Below are positions 53,907-64,000 of a DNA stretch of 64,000 nucleotides, one piece after another (within the stretch, counting starts at the first letter, position 1; every line of letters starts with the position of its first letter). The notes under the pieces were generated by a model that did no database searches, was not told the origin of the DNA, and saw only the letters and a program-made list of their open reading frames with translations. The stretch is from Orthonyx spaldingii (lineage: Eukaryota > Chordata > Aves > Passeriformes > Orthonychidae): positions 2,036,069 through 2,100,068 of the forward strand of contig VZTJ01005675.1 in assembly GCA_013397795.1 (NCBI GenBank), in the 5' to 3' direction. The position numbers and the translations under genes are program-made.

Positions 53907-56900
53907 CTGAAGAAAAAGAAGAGGGGTCAGCAAGCTGCAGCAGCCTGTGAGGAACACACATTTCCCAGTACTTCTTGCTGAGGGTGTGCAGCTTTGGGGG
54001 TTTTTTTTGGTTTTTTTAAACAACCTTTAGAATAAAGATTTGAAACACAAATAACACCTTTTAGTTAAGTAAAGACAACCCTTGGGTATTTAAGAATAAA
54101 AAACCAAATTTTGAGTCTTGATTTTGCTGTTCGTTACTGAAAAGCAAGGAGAAAAAAAACTGTCTTAATTTATTATACATGTGTGTATTGGTTGTGACTA
54201 AAAGCTCATTCCCCAACTTGTTCTGCAATGTTAGCAGCAAAAATATACAGCAAATAATAATGTCACATCTATATAAATAAAATGTATCTATAAGGGACAG
54301 GGTAACTCTGCCATTAATTTTAAGTGGAAAAACACCAATTTTCATCCCTAGAGGAGGAAAGAATATAAGTTTCTAAGAGTGAAACAGCAGTGTGTTTGAT
54401 TTACACTTCATCCTGAAGAGCTGGTTTCTTTGCTCTCAGCTTTCTTTCAGACATGAACAACTGGATTTGTATAATTCTGAAGTTGGATTGGGGTGGCACA
54501 TTTTATCTCATATCATGTTACTGAGAAATGAAACTGAGTTTATTTTTGCTGTGTTAAATATCTGCAAAGCTTTGTCCTTAGGAGGAGTAGCAGTTCTTTT
54601 TATGCACACCAGAGGTACCTGAACAGTGCAACCAAAAAGCAGAACATGATGTATCACACAGATGTGGGGAATGAAACAAACTTACCTTCTGTGCCTCAAT
54701 AATTTCTTTTCCCAAGCTAATGGCATAGCAAATCTACAAAGAAGAAATACATGTAAAGTTCCATTCAGTTTTGGTTTGGTTTTTTGTTCCTTAATTAAGA
54801 TAAACCACAGAAGTGTCAGTGCAGACTTTGTCTTAAAACCAGGCCTAAAAGCAGAGGTGGAATACCAGTTTGGTATGCTAACTACAGATAAAACTATCTC
54901 GGGTTCAGCTTCAAAGCTCACTGAGGCTGGTAAATCTTTGTAGTTTTATCCACCAGACTTTATTCCCACACTTGGGGGATTGCATGTAAGTGAGTCACTG
55001 TTTGTAGGGACAAGAGTTCTCCACCCCACTCCTTACTTCTGTTACAGCACGCAGCAAACAGCCAGGGGTTAGCACATCTGGCTGCCTTGTCTGTGAGAGC
55101 TTCACAGCTGTGCATGTCTCAACATAGCTGACACTCCTTTTGTTAGTGCTGGTGCTGGACAGCACCTTGCCCTCTCTCAGTGCTGGGATTAGCAATCCCA
55201 TCCTTTCCTCCTTACACATGCTGCTGCATCATCTGTTCATCTGGTCCTTTTTACACATAAGTGAGTAAAGGTTTGCATGTTAACGCAGATTTTCTTGGCT
55301 AGAAATGGAGCTGCTCTTGTTTCTATAGCACTGTTTCCCACACGTGTAAGCCAAGAAGCCACAGACCTGCTTTCTAAATAAAGTATTTAATAAAATATTG
55401 TGCAAACCTTTTCCCCTTCTGTGTTGCTCTCAAAAACATATGCACTCATGGATTCTTCTCCCAGAGTCTCACTGAGGTGGATCACAAAGCCAATCAGTCT
55501 CCTGTTCTCCTGATGGGCAGCAAACTGTGTCACAGTGGTGAGTTCAAACTGGAAAAGTAAAACGAGTCATTTATTTGTTTTAACCAGGTCAAGTTAGCTG
55601 GTTAGGTCAAGTTTGTGTGACTGAGTAGTCACTGTTGTGACAGAAAAAGTTACTTACACTTGCTCGTGTAACTTGGGTTTGAGGATCTATTAAACTGCAA
55701 TTACATGTTGGGAGAAAAAAGAAAGAAAATTATTTTAGAGTGATTCCTGGTAACTTCAAGGGGCTTTATAATACAAAGACAATCACTCCAGCAGTTTTAC
55801 AAATGAGGAAATAAATGCACAGAATGAGATGTTTTAGCTGTGATTGGCAAGGTTCAACTCTAGACCCTGACTCTCAGCTGCCTGACAGGTACAGGTCGGA
55901 GCACCTTCCTGAGTCACTTGGAAAGGATCCTGAGTGCCTGGGCTAACACAAAACACAGAGGGACATAAACACACCCCAGCTAAAGGGAATGTCTGAAATC
56001 AGCATATTCTACAGTGACACTACTGTCAAAGGACAGTGTTAGGAAAGAGAATATTCCAATCCATTGCTTTGCATCTTTTTTTTGTATCTTTGCAGGGTCT
56101 TATAGCCCCACTGCATCCCTTAGATTTTGATAGGACATTCTTACAACTTAGTCTAGAGGATCATTTCTAGATACTACAGAATAAGAAAAGAGACATTTCT
56201 TTCCAGGTAAAGTGACTCTTGGGACCTTGCTTCTTTAAAGGGTGTATGCCTTAGAAAAACAAAACCAACAATACATGATTTATCACAAATTGTATGAAGA
56301 GAACAGAATATTGACAAGTTAAAGCTTCTCCAGTACCTCAGGTTCTTGCTGGTGACCATGAGGTGGGATTCAGTCATGCGGAAGATGTTGTGAATGGCCC
56401 GAGCAGCCAGCACTTGTCTCATGGCTTCATAAATCACCTCGCACGTCTCGTCCGACTGAACAGCCATGGACCCTAAAAACCGAACCACGAACATCTGCTG
56501 CAGGAGGGAATCTGCAAGAGAAAAGCCATGACTTCCTTCACTGTGCTGCTTTAATTTTCCAGTCGCTCAAAGTATCAATGGAATTATTTTATTCCCTTTG
56601 GAAATTCAACAGTAAGCCTGTGGTTGGTGACTGTCATGAGTGGTGGCTTTCTGCCATGAGTCTCACAGTGCCCTGACCCAGTTTCAAACTGTGAACAGGC
56701 AGCAGTGTGGAGGTGGGGAAGGAAGTTATTGCAGTTGCTTGGAAGCTTTAAAAGTGTAACTGGTTCTTTATGCATTACTTGATTAGCTGGTAAAACTCCC
56801 TTGCCTATTCTGCTATCAGGAGCACATACACTGTGATGAATTTATGACTGTGCACAAGTTTTAGCCTCCGTTAAGCCTCGTATATTCTTCCCTTCCTTCT

Positions 56901-59900
56901 ATGCCCTTCTGGCCTTCCATGCAGCTGGGCTCAGTGAGGTTTTCACCACATCCTTCCTTGCTCCTTGACTGTCACCAGAAGACTTACTGACAACTAAGCA
57001 GTCATTCTGCAACAAAGCCATCACTTGACCAGGCTCCCTTTATGGCTGATGGTGAGCAAGGGAACGAATGTCAAGCAGGGTGAATATTCATAGCAGCGGG
57101 TCCTGCTTTGGTTCTGAGAGCACTTTTCTGACAGGGCTGTGGGATTCAGGCACAGGGGAAGAGGAGAACAGCCAGGGCCCAGCCCTACATGTGCTGGTAC
57201 AGGAAGGTCACTTTACCATGGATCTGTTACTTCTGCTCCATGGTGTCAGGTGCTTTTCTTAAGAGACACTGGGTAGCTAAAATCATGACTAATTTTATCT
57301 GGATGAAAGAAGCACTCACCTTCCTCCTCATCTTTGCTGCTGTCTTCAGATTCCCCAAATGGGTTTGCACGCCTGTGAGGTAAGAATTGAAACTTTAATT
57401 ACAGATTCTGGTCATCACCACAAACAGATGCTGTAATACTACATCTTGCCTGAAATCACACTCTTACAGTGATGGATCACTATCTCTGGCCATACCTGCC
57501 ACCTCTGTTCTGGTCCAGAAATTCCATGGCAGGCAGTACGATATCAAATTGAATTGGTGTTCCAGGAGCAATGAGTTGTGTGGAGTCCTGAATGCCAGCT
57601 GATTCACTGGGAATTATTTTGTCATTTTGCATATTCTTTACAGTCTGACTAAAGTGAAAATGGAAAAAAAAATACATTTCTATCAATCAGTGACACCTTA
57701 CCTTTGCTGTGGAAGGGAGACAATATTCAAAAATCCAAAGTAGGACTGAACCACTATGCAGACACCTAAGGTATTTTCCTATTTACCTGTTACTGAGAAC
57801 TCTAATAAAATCTTTTTTAACTTAATATTATTTAGAACAAAAGCAAACATCGGTATATTAAACCTGAATGCAGATTAGCTCTGAGGGTGGGCTGACTTGC
57901 AGCAATAGGTGGCCATTTGTCCCCCTGCCCTGTCCATACTCACAGCTGCACTACCAGCAGAGGCCTGGACTTGTATCTATGCTTCTCAGTGACAATCCCA
58001 ACATCTTCTTAAGACCTCTCAGCCCCAGGCTCAACACAATTGCACACAGTCCCTGCTCCATGCAAGGGACAACATTACCTGAGGTGCTGAACTTCATGTT
58101 TTTTTCCCAAGCTGGTAATGGGAGTCACTGCTTGCAGGGCTGTCTGATTTAATTTGATGGCAGCTGCCTATGAAAACAAGACAGAACAGCTCTTTTAGAC
58201 ATGTACTTTACATTACCATGTAAAGAATAATGGGAGAGCAAGTTGAAGGAATGGACTGAAAGACAGAAACAAGCTCCCACCTCTGGATTGTCAGTGAGAT
58301 AGATCTGTCTGGAGATGTTGTTGATGGCACATATCCACTGGAATGGAAAAATGAAATTGAAGTCTTCAAGCTCATTTGTATACAAGAATAATAACGTTAA
58401 GAAAATCTTTTTACCTCCTCGTATTCTTTCTTGCTTTCTGCTTGAAGGGTTATACCCCTAAAATATAAACACAGTGCATAAGTGCTGGCAGTGGACACCA
58501 GGACTGTTTGACTCCAGGGCTTATAACAATATCACCCAGCTTTGCATCTATTAACCACCAAAGGAACAAAAATCATGAATAAGCTGCAGCTAAAAGACAC
58601 CACAAGTGCCATTCAGGCACTTGTGGGGGAGGCTTGGAAGGAACATGCTTTTTAATTTGGAAGCACCCTTCTGGAAACCCAGAAAAGCTTACTACTATAC
58701 CAAGCATGTTTTACAGGAAAGAGCATCTGAAGGGGTAGGTGTGACTGGCTGTCCTCAAACAAAACCTGTCTCATACGCTTTGCCTGTAGGAGTGGTGATC
58801 TGAAAGCAGTATCTTCTGTCTTCACAGTCCACAGCCATAACAGAGCAGTTATCCAGGTCCTGAATCAATCCTCCAGCTACTGCTCCCCTTGGCTGACACA
58901 TCAAGTTGCCACCTTGAGTGAAGAAATAGAGTCTTTCCCAAGTTGTAGTCACCAGACCTGTTTTACTGACGAGAAGATGCAGTGATAAAGACTCGTTACT
59001 ATTTACAAGTAACTCCAAACAGGTATGAAACTGCAAACATATCCTGATGCTAATCAGAACTTTATGTTCACCCTGGCATTTGTTTTAATGATGCGTCTTT
59101 GTTAAGAAGAAAAAGCAGCAGCTGCTCCTAGCAGAAACTAATCCTTAATGAGAGCTGAAAAATTAAATTAATTCCAAACATCCAAGTTAAAAATTGTATC
59201 TTCTAGTTAAGGAATAAAAGAGTATTGAGCAGCTGACATGAAATACTATGAGCAATTTCAGCACAAAGAATCATAAGGATAAAAAGTATCTCCTGCAGTA
59301 GTATCTCAGAGTCCAGCTCTTCCTTAGCTATAGACTCCTACTATGGTGTAATACAGCTCTTGGAATACTGTGAGAAATTAACAGATGTCCACTCACAAAG
59401 AAAAGACTACTAGACAAACAAAATAATAAACTGATATTTAATCAATCACATAAACAGGGTTATTATATGCCATCAATATCAAATAACTCTTGTGGAAGTT
59501 TATGGAAAATTTTGTATGTAAAATCTGCAGAGGTAACTCTATGTATGATACACATTCAAAGTTGCAAACTTGCGTTGCCCATAAAGATTTATTTATGTAA
59601 AAGAGGTCATTTGTGAAAACATGTATTAACTACGAAATACAGCTGTTTGTTTTTGTAAACACTATGTCTTCTTTAAGATCTGGGAACAATCTGAACCCAG
59701 CCTCATCAGCTTCTAATTTTTAGCCACGTGAATGCAGGAAATTATTCCTGTAGGAGAATTCAACCAGAAGTAAACTTCTGTTTTCAGAAAACAGTCTCAA
59801 ATGCCTCTAATTTGGTTAAAGCTTCAAAAACAGATTTCCAAAGATGACAGAGGTACTCGGCAGATGAAAAGCAGAGTGACCAAATTGATTATGGACCCTC

Positions 59901-62900
59901 AAACATCATTACCTGAGAAGTCTTTATGACTCCCCACCCCCCACCAAAAAATGAAGCCACTAAACAAGCCAGCAGATAACAACAATCTTCTTACTTTCTA
60001 AGATTAAGGTAGCCAGCCTTCTGGATGAGATTTCTATTGATGGCAGGCGAAGTTACATCAGAATCTGGGGTGTAAACAGATTCATTAACTGTAACTAAGT
60101 TCTGCTGGGATATTCTCATTTTTTCAGCTTCGGCATCCAGCTCCCCCTGTATGCTGGGAAAAAAAAAAGCAACAAAAAAAGAAACCCAAAGCCATCATTA
60201 GCCATTCTATACCAGGATACAGGTAACATTTGTAAGCCAAAATGAACAAAAATACCAGCTGATATTACCTTGGAGGGTAGGGCAAAGATAAGTTTATTTT
60301 TCGAATAGACTTTATAGGAAATACTGCTTTATAATACTGAAATGAGCACATGAGAAATGTTTAAGTGTTGAGAAAGAAGAGTTCAGTTTACTTTTTGAGA
60401 GACAGCTTCTATAAGTAATGCTTCTATGAATTTACACTGCTCAACCCATATAGACATTGCCCTAGTATAGTGGCACAGTTCAAAGCAGGCTGTACTACAG
60501 GATCTCTTGGCTTTCACAGAACTTTGTCTAATTCCTGGAAGTCTGTAATACACAGGAATTCCTGCCCTGAGACAACCCATTAACTGGTCATGGATTTTCA
60601 ATGGTAAGTTTTCCATGAATTCAGAACAATACAGTAACAAAACCCATAGCTCAAGTCTCACATGAACTTTAATTTTTTGTTTCTAATACTGTGTTCTGCT
60701 TTGGTGTGATTCAGAAAACATCCTTGGTGCAGGCTGGCTAAACTGAGCTCGTTTTAAATATATTGGTAAAAATCCAGTTTGCTGAAAGTGGTAACTGTGA
60801 AGGGGTATCAGAGTGTAAAATTTAACCCAGAAAGTGCATCTATACAGATATATGCTGCAGTGCAGTGGATGCTGTTCCACTTGATTTCAGCAAGACCTTT
60901 CACATGGTCTGCCACAACATCCTTATACCCAGACTGGTGAAATACAAACTGGAGAAGGCAACTTCAAGGTGGGTAGAAAACACAGCTGGGCTACTGAGCT
61001 GAAAGGGTTCTAACCAGTGAGACAAAGCCCAGCTGGTACCCAGCTATTGGTGGTATTAATTTTTCCAAACTTGATGAGTTATTAACTGTATCCAGGCTAG
61101 AATACATAAGGTTACTTGTTACTGCATACAAAGTCATTAATACCCATACCTATGCCACAGTAATTTCCTCCCTACTTCCTGCGCAAGCACTTAAACCTTT
61201 TGAAGAACATGAGCATAAAACCATGGTATACACAGCAGGGCCAGGGATCCATGTAGTCCCCTTTCCTGTCTCTGGCAGTGGCAAGAAGCCTGTGGGAAAG
61301 TACAAGGTAACTACGTAAGATTCTTCCCCTGCTCTCCTCCCCTGCCTTTTGCAGAAGCTGTCCTGGAAGTGTTGGAGTAATCGAGAGAGACAGTGCTGCA
61401 CTTAGGTCAGCACTAGGCAGTACCTGACTGGCCAGATGAGGAGCCAACATGCAGCATGGTGTTAGCCTCTTTCGTGTTGCTTCATTTGAGGCTTTGCCAC
61501 ATCTTTAGAAAGCTCCCACATCACCTCCAAAATGAGAGCAGCTGTGTGCATCTTACCAGCTAGCCAAGTCACATGAGAGGATGACTTCCAGGCTGAGTAA
61601 TATCATCAGATCTGAATTCAATTAGACCATATTTTGCAAGATAATGCCTTTCCACTCAGTCACTGAATGTTAGAATAAGAATTATTTAAACTCCATTTTT
61701 AAGTAAAACGGAACTCTGCTGTCAGTTTTTACCTCTGTGTTACTTCAATGAATCTTTTATCTGTCATTTCTGTTGCATCACAAAATGCTTTTGACAAAAC
61801 TTCCGTGGCACCTCCATGGTTTCTGAGACTGTATTCCTCTTCCTAAGATGTGCTTCTCCCATCTCCAAGGCAGGAAGAAGGGAAGTGTTGACAATTCTGA
61901 AGTTATATGCCTTTGTGGCAAGTAGGCCACTTGGTTACTCAGAATGTGTTAGTGATATATCTCCTGTGTTTTACCATTAGCAATATTCACTGTATAAATG
62001 AAAATGCTTTTAAATACCAAGACTCAGTTTCACAATGAGCTTAAATAGATGCAAGACCTCATCACCACTGAAATTCTGTAGCTGCACAATGGGTCACATC
62101 AGCTTGTTGTCCCAAAAGAACAAATCTGACAAGTGAAAAGCTTTTAGCTTGACTAGCAAGCAGATCTGACTCACTGAGGCCTTGTGATCCCCAGCACTAA
62201 GGACGGAGTGGGCAGCACAGTTTTCAGTGGCTGTGCAAACTGAAGTCACAAAACCCTGTCCTGGTGTCAGTAATTCTATGCTGTACAGTGCCATTCAGAA
62301 TTTTACAAGCTTCTCTTTTGGTTTTCCCAAAGACATCACACTCCTTTACCAGTTACATTTGAGTTGTACTTTCAAGTTTTACTGGGTGATAGACTTCAAA
62401 CACAAAAACCAGAAAGTAAAGAATCATTTAGTGAAATAATCTACTGTACAGAGCACTTGTTTGTAGCATGGTTCTCAAATTAACAAGTATGCATTATTTA
62501 AAGTGCCACCAGAGTGAGAATAAATAATGATTTGGCTACAGCTTGATACGAATGGTATGAAGCATTAAAGTCAAGGACTCAGTTGGGCTTATATTATCTT
62601 TAAGGTCCATTCCAACTCCTTAACATTCTATGATTCCATGAATAATGTTTTCTCTACTATGATTACATTTTAAGTGTAAAGTTTACGTTTACAGGGATTT
62701 AATTATAAAGAAAAGGTCAATCTTCACTACAAGTACATGGAGGGGAGGGGAGGTGTAAGAAAAATGGATCACAAAATTAGGAGTACAAAAGCAGTTTATT
62801 GAAATTTAGGACTCAGCCAAAGCAGGTTGAACTCAGTGGGCTAATACAGGCTATAGTGGATGCAATGAATACTTTTCCTAGGGTGAGGAGTTTTGTTTGC

Positions 62901-63447
62901 CTTGTGTAGCTACATCATCAAACACTAGGCCCTAAATCCTTCTCTGAGAGGTTAATGGGTTATTGTTACAGTATTATTACAGAAGACCCAGTAAATGCAA
63001 ATACCTCTAATTCAGAAAGCACTTTATTATATTAATTCTCTTAATCCATTTCTAGCCCAAATTCCATGGTTTTCTGTTCGTGAAGATACAGGGATGTAAG
63101 AAAGCATGCGAACACTTCACAGTATATAGTTTCTGACTATACTGTAAAAATACTCTCTGCAGTGTGTGGACAGCATTTTCTTTTCCATGCACAAACATCT
63201 CCTTTCTACCTGTCGCTTTAACAAAATATGCCCAACAATGCAATATGAGCATGGAAGGAATAATTAGAAAGAAAGAGGGGCACTCTCTGATACATGCTGG
63301 AGGTTAGAGCACTACTGCTCCGACTCCAATGGAACGACAAAAGCAAACAAAAGCACCGGGTTACCTTTGAACCATGTCTGAAACAGATGACAAAAAGCTG
63401 TCCATTCTTTTTGAGAACATCTCCGCTCCTTTCTTAAAGAAGTTGAT
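53778..63447 (-). CDS. APPL2: APPL2, Rab5-effector adaptor, 3' part (13 exons, last 451 residues)
   Basis: APPL2 is a BAR-PH-PTB adaptor on Rab5-positive early endosomes that links receptors and signalling proteins to endocytic membranes. Thirteen exons with matching phases give 1356 coding bases, 451 residues plus stop. In order they hold the end of the BAR helices (INFFKKGAEMFSKRMDSFLS, local 1-20), the PH domain (about local 70-178, with KTGLVTTTWERLYFF and NNISRQIYLTDNPE), a variable linker (about 180-275), and the PTB domain (about 278-410, with MFVVRFLGSMAV and EVIYEAMRQVLAARAIHNIF). The tail ends EESEA. Human APPL2 is 664 residues with 21 coding exons as I recall, so about 213 residues and 8 exons lie beyond the right edge. 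APPL2 is preferred over its paralogue APPL1 because of the adjacent WASHC4 and the linker sequence. Confidence 0.96.
54686..54733 (-). CDS. APPL2: APPL2 second-last exon
   Basis: Encodes ICYAISLGKEIIEAQK (local 394-409), in phase 0 at both ends. The acceptor is TTTGTAG and the donor is GTAAGT. It is the last helix of the PTB fold. Confidence 0.96.
55408..55548 (-). CDS. APPL2: APPL2 third-last exon
   Basis: Encodes FELTTVTQFAAHQENRRLIG to NTEGEK (local 347-393), in phase 0 at both ends. The acceptor is TTTCCAG. The donor GTTTGC is poor, but phase and the family sequence support it. Confidence 0.95.
55658..55694 (-). CDS. APPL2: APPL2 fourth-last exon (37 bases)
   Basis: Encodes SLIDPQTQVTRAS (local 334-346), the first codon being split from the previous exon. 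The acceptor is ATTGCAG and the donor is GTAAGT. It is too short for a stand-alone ORF search, but it is required by phase and by the conserved LIDPQTQV motif. Confidence 0.93.
56337..56511 (-). CDS. APPL2: APPL2 fifth-last exon (PTB core)
   Basis: Encodes DSLLQQMFVVRFLGSMAVQS to MVTSKNL (local 276-333 plus two bases). It contains the first PTB strand and the long helix VIYEAMRQVLAARA. The acceptor is CTTGCAG and the donor is GTACTG. Confidence 0.96.
57320..57372 (-). CDS. APPL2: APPL2 sixth-last exon
   Basis: Encodes RANPFGESEDSSKDEEE with a split Arg before it (local 258-275 plus one base). The NPFGE motif is conserved, and the acidic stretch is variable. The acceptor is CTCACAG and the donor is GTGAGT. 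Confidence 0.95.
57496..57648 (-). CDS. APPL2: APPL2 seventh-last exon (linker)
   Basis: Encodes SQTVKNMQNDKIIPSESAGI to LDQNRGG (local 207-257 plus two bases). Two AG sites lie four bases apart at the acceptor. Only the upstream one (TTTAG, exon starting at 57648) keeps the frame, because the other gives an immediate stop. The donor is GTATGG. Confidence 0.93.
58079..58167 (-). CDS. APPL2: APPL2 eighth-last exon
   Basis: Encodes AAAIKLNQTALQAVTPITSL to EVQHL (local 178-206 plus two bases). The acceptor is TTCATAG and the donor is GTAATG. Confidence 0.95.
58281..58337 (-). CDS. APPL2: APPL2 ninth-last exon (end of PH domain)
   Basis: Encodes WICAINNISRQIYLTDNPE (local 159-177), in phase 0 at both ends. 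The invariant Trp of the PH C-terminal helix opens the exon. The acceptor is ATTCCAG and the donor is GTGGGA. Confidence 0.96.
58415..58457 (-). CDS. APPL2: APPL2 tenth-last exon (43 bases)
   Basis: Encodes GITLQAESKKEYEE (local 144-158, the first codon being split Ala). The acceptor is TTTTAG and the donor is GTAAAA. Confidence 0.95.
58777..58965 (-). CDS. APPL2: APPL2 eleventh-last exon (PH core)
   Basis: Encodes KTGLVTTTWERLYFFTQGGN to CFQITTPTGK (local 81-143 plus two bases). It forms the strands of the PH sandwich and is strongly conserved. The acceptor is GTCAG and the donor is GTATGA. Confidence 0.97.
59995..60153 (-). CDS. APPL2: APPL2 twelfth-last exon
   Basis: Encodes SIQGELDAEAEKMRISQQNL to KAGYLNLR (local 28-80 plus two bases). 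It spans the end of the BAR helix, the ESVYTPDSD linker and the first PH strand. The acceptor is TCCCAG and the donor is GTAAG. Confidence 0.96.
60842..61060 (+). mobile_element. CR1-type LINE fragment with reverse-transcriptase remnant
   Basis: One plus-strand frame reads VDAVPLDFSKTFHMVCHNIL and then ATSRWVEN, matching the LDFSKAFDTV..HNIL..WV region of the CR1 family reverse transcriptase. The Asp of the catalytic FD motif is replaced by His, and a stop soon follows. The fragment lacks both flanking domains and is a fossil. Confidence 0.8.
62545..62645 (+). mobile_element. CR1 3'-end fragment
   Basis: The stretch GGTCCATTCCAACTCC followed by ACATTCTATGATTCCATG matches the characteristic 3' terminus of CR1 elements in the sense direction. 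Only about 100 bases remain. Confidence 0.75.
63365..63447 (-). CDS. APPL2: APPL2 exon with BAR domain end (first exon inside the window)
   Basis: Encodes INFFKKGAEMFSKRMDSFLS and then SVSDMVQ (local 1-27 plus two bases). The acceptor is TTTTCAG and the donor is GTAACC. The preceding exons lie to the right of the window. Confidence 0.96.
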
Positions 63448-64000
63448 CTGAAAAACACCAAGAAGGAGGGCACTGAAGGTTCCCTTGGCTTTGGCAGACA
63501 AGCAGCAGATTGTGGGAGTGTGAACAGCGCTCCCATTATGAGTGTTACTTTTGGCGGGCGATCAAACACATGGGCAAAACAGCTGCGCTGCCTTTCTTGG
63601 TACTTCCCACTTGTGCAGCTCTCCACCCTTTCACACACAGATAAGCTGCTGGCTGCTGACAGGTATGTTTCCTTGCTAAATGACTCAAATAAGGAAACAA
63701 GTAGCTTATCCCACACTAGCACAGGGCAGAGCTGGGGCTCATGATGTTAGGAGCTGATGTGTGCAATACCACCCTATCAAAGGGAATGGGAATCATCCAT
63801 CAGATTTAGTTGTCTGACCTGGACTACCACCTCCAACATGAAAGTTCTCAAAGTGCTATAGCAAAGTCAGCCAGGACAGTGTAGCAGTGCTTGCAGAATC
63901 CTCCAGGGCAATTGGTTACATCAACTACAGTCTTACCATGGGTTTTGTTCTACTGAAGGAGCTAAGAAAAAGCTACTAGGGCCAAAGTGCACATTTTGTG
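63448..64000 (-). other. APPL2: APPL2 intron running off the right edge
   Basis: No sequence resembling the preceding BAR-domain exon is visible. The frames at 63312-63722 minus and 63520-63744 plus overlap the exon boundary and lack family resemblance. Confidence 0.8.

Larger units (their letters stand above)
60154..63364 (-). other. APPL2: APPL2 intron between the twelfth- and thirteenth-last exons
   Basis: A 3.2 kb intron holding two CR1 fragments (60842-61060 and 62545-62645), both antisense to APPL2. The remainder is AT-rich and shows no coding-like frame. Confidence 0.85.

Noticed and set aside
1..64000. Prokaryotic-type systems (CRISPR, operons, phage, toxin-antitoxin) and viral genes
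   Set aside because: Exon-intron structure, CpG islands and CR1 repeats throughout show nuclear vertebrate DNA. No endogenous retroviral gene, LTR pair or CRISPR-like array was found.

Overview
This is a window from a vertebrate nuclear genome, almost certainly a bird. The coding exons are short and carry GT..AG boundaries. The only recognisable interspersed repeats are CR1 LINE fragments, the dominant avian retroposon. Two CpG islands mark promoters. The gene order ALDH1L2 (-), WASHC4 (+), APPL2 (-) is the one I know from human 12q23.3. There is no operon, CRISPR array, phage or other prokaryote-style system here.

Layout. From 1 to about 4250 is intron 1 of a minus-strand gene whose first coding exon (4257-4307) encodes a short Arg-rich leader; by position and character it is most likely ALDH1L2, the mitochondrial 10-formyl-THF dehydrogenase. 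A 96-base assembly gap (4095-4190) lies beside it. Its CpG-rich 5' region holds a TGATGCAAC motif of the ATF4/C-EBP (CARE) type. A CR1 fragment (4552-5072) and about 6.5 kb of AT-rich intergenic DNA follow. A CpG island (about 11740-12860) then contains the WASHC4 promoter and first exon.

WASHC4 (SWIP, KIAA1033) fills 12311-49235 as 33 coding exons. I joined them by splice phase to a continuous 1173-residue reading frame, the same length as the human protein I recall. Its 3' UTR probably runs about 3.1 kb to a poly(A) signal at 52317. APPL2 enters from the right on the minus strand: 13 exons (63447 down to 53778) encode the last 451 residues, which are the end of the BAR domain, the PH domain, the linker and the PTB domain. 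The upstream exons lie beyond the window. WASHC4 and APPL2 converge tail to tail, with poly(A) signals about 100-200 bases apart.

Function. WASHC4 and APPL2 both act on endosomes: WASHC4 is a scaffold of the WASH actin-nucleating complex, and APPL2 is a Rab5-effector adaptor. ALDH1L2 is unrelated (mitochondrial one-carbon metabolism). Joint regulation of the three is not shown by the sequence.

I found no undescribed system. The observations most worth checking are the CARE motif in the ALDH1L2 5' region, a frameshifted serine-rich minus-strand reading frame just upstream of the WASHC4 CpG island (11401-11585), the converging 3' ends, and the consistently antisense orientation of the intragenic CR1 copies.
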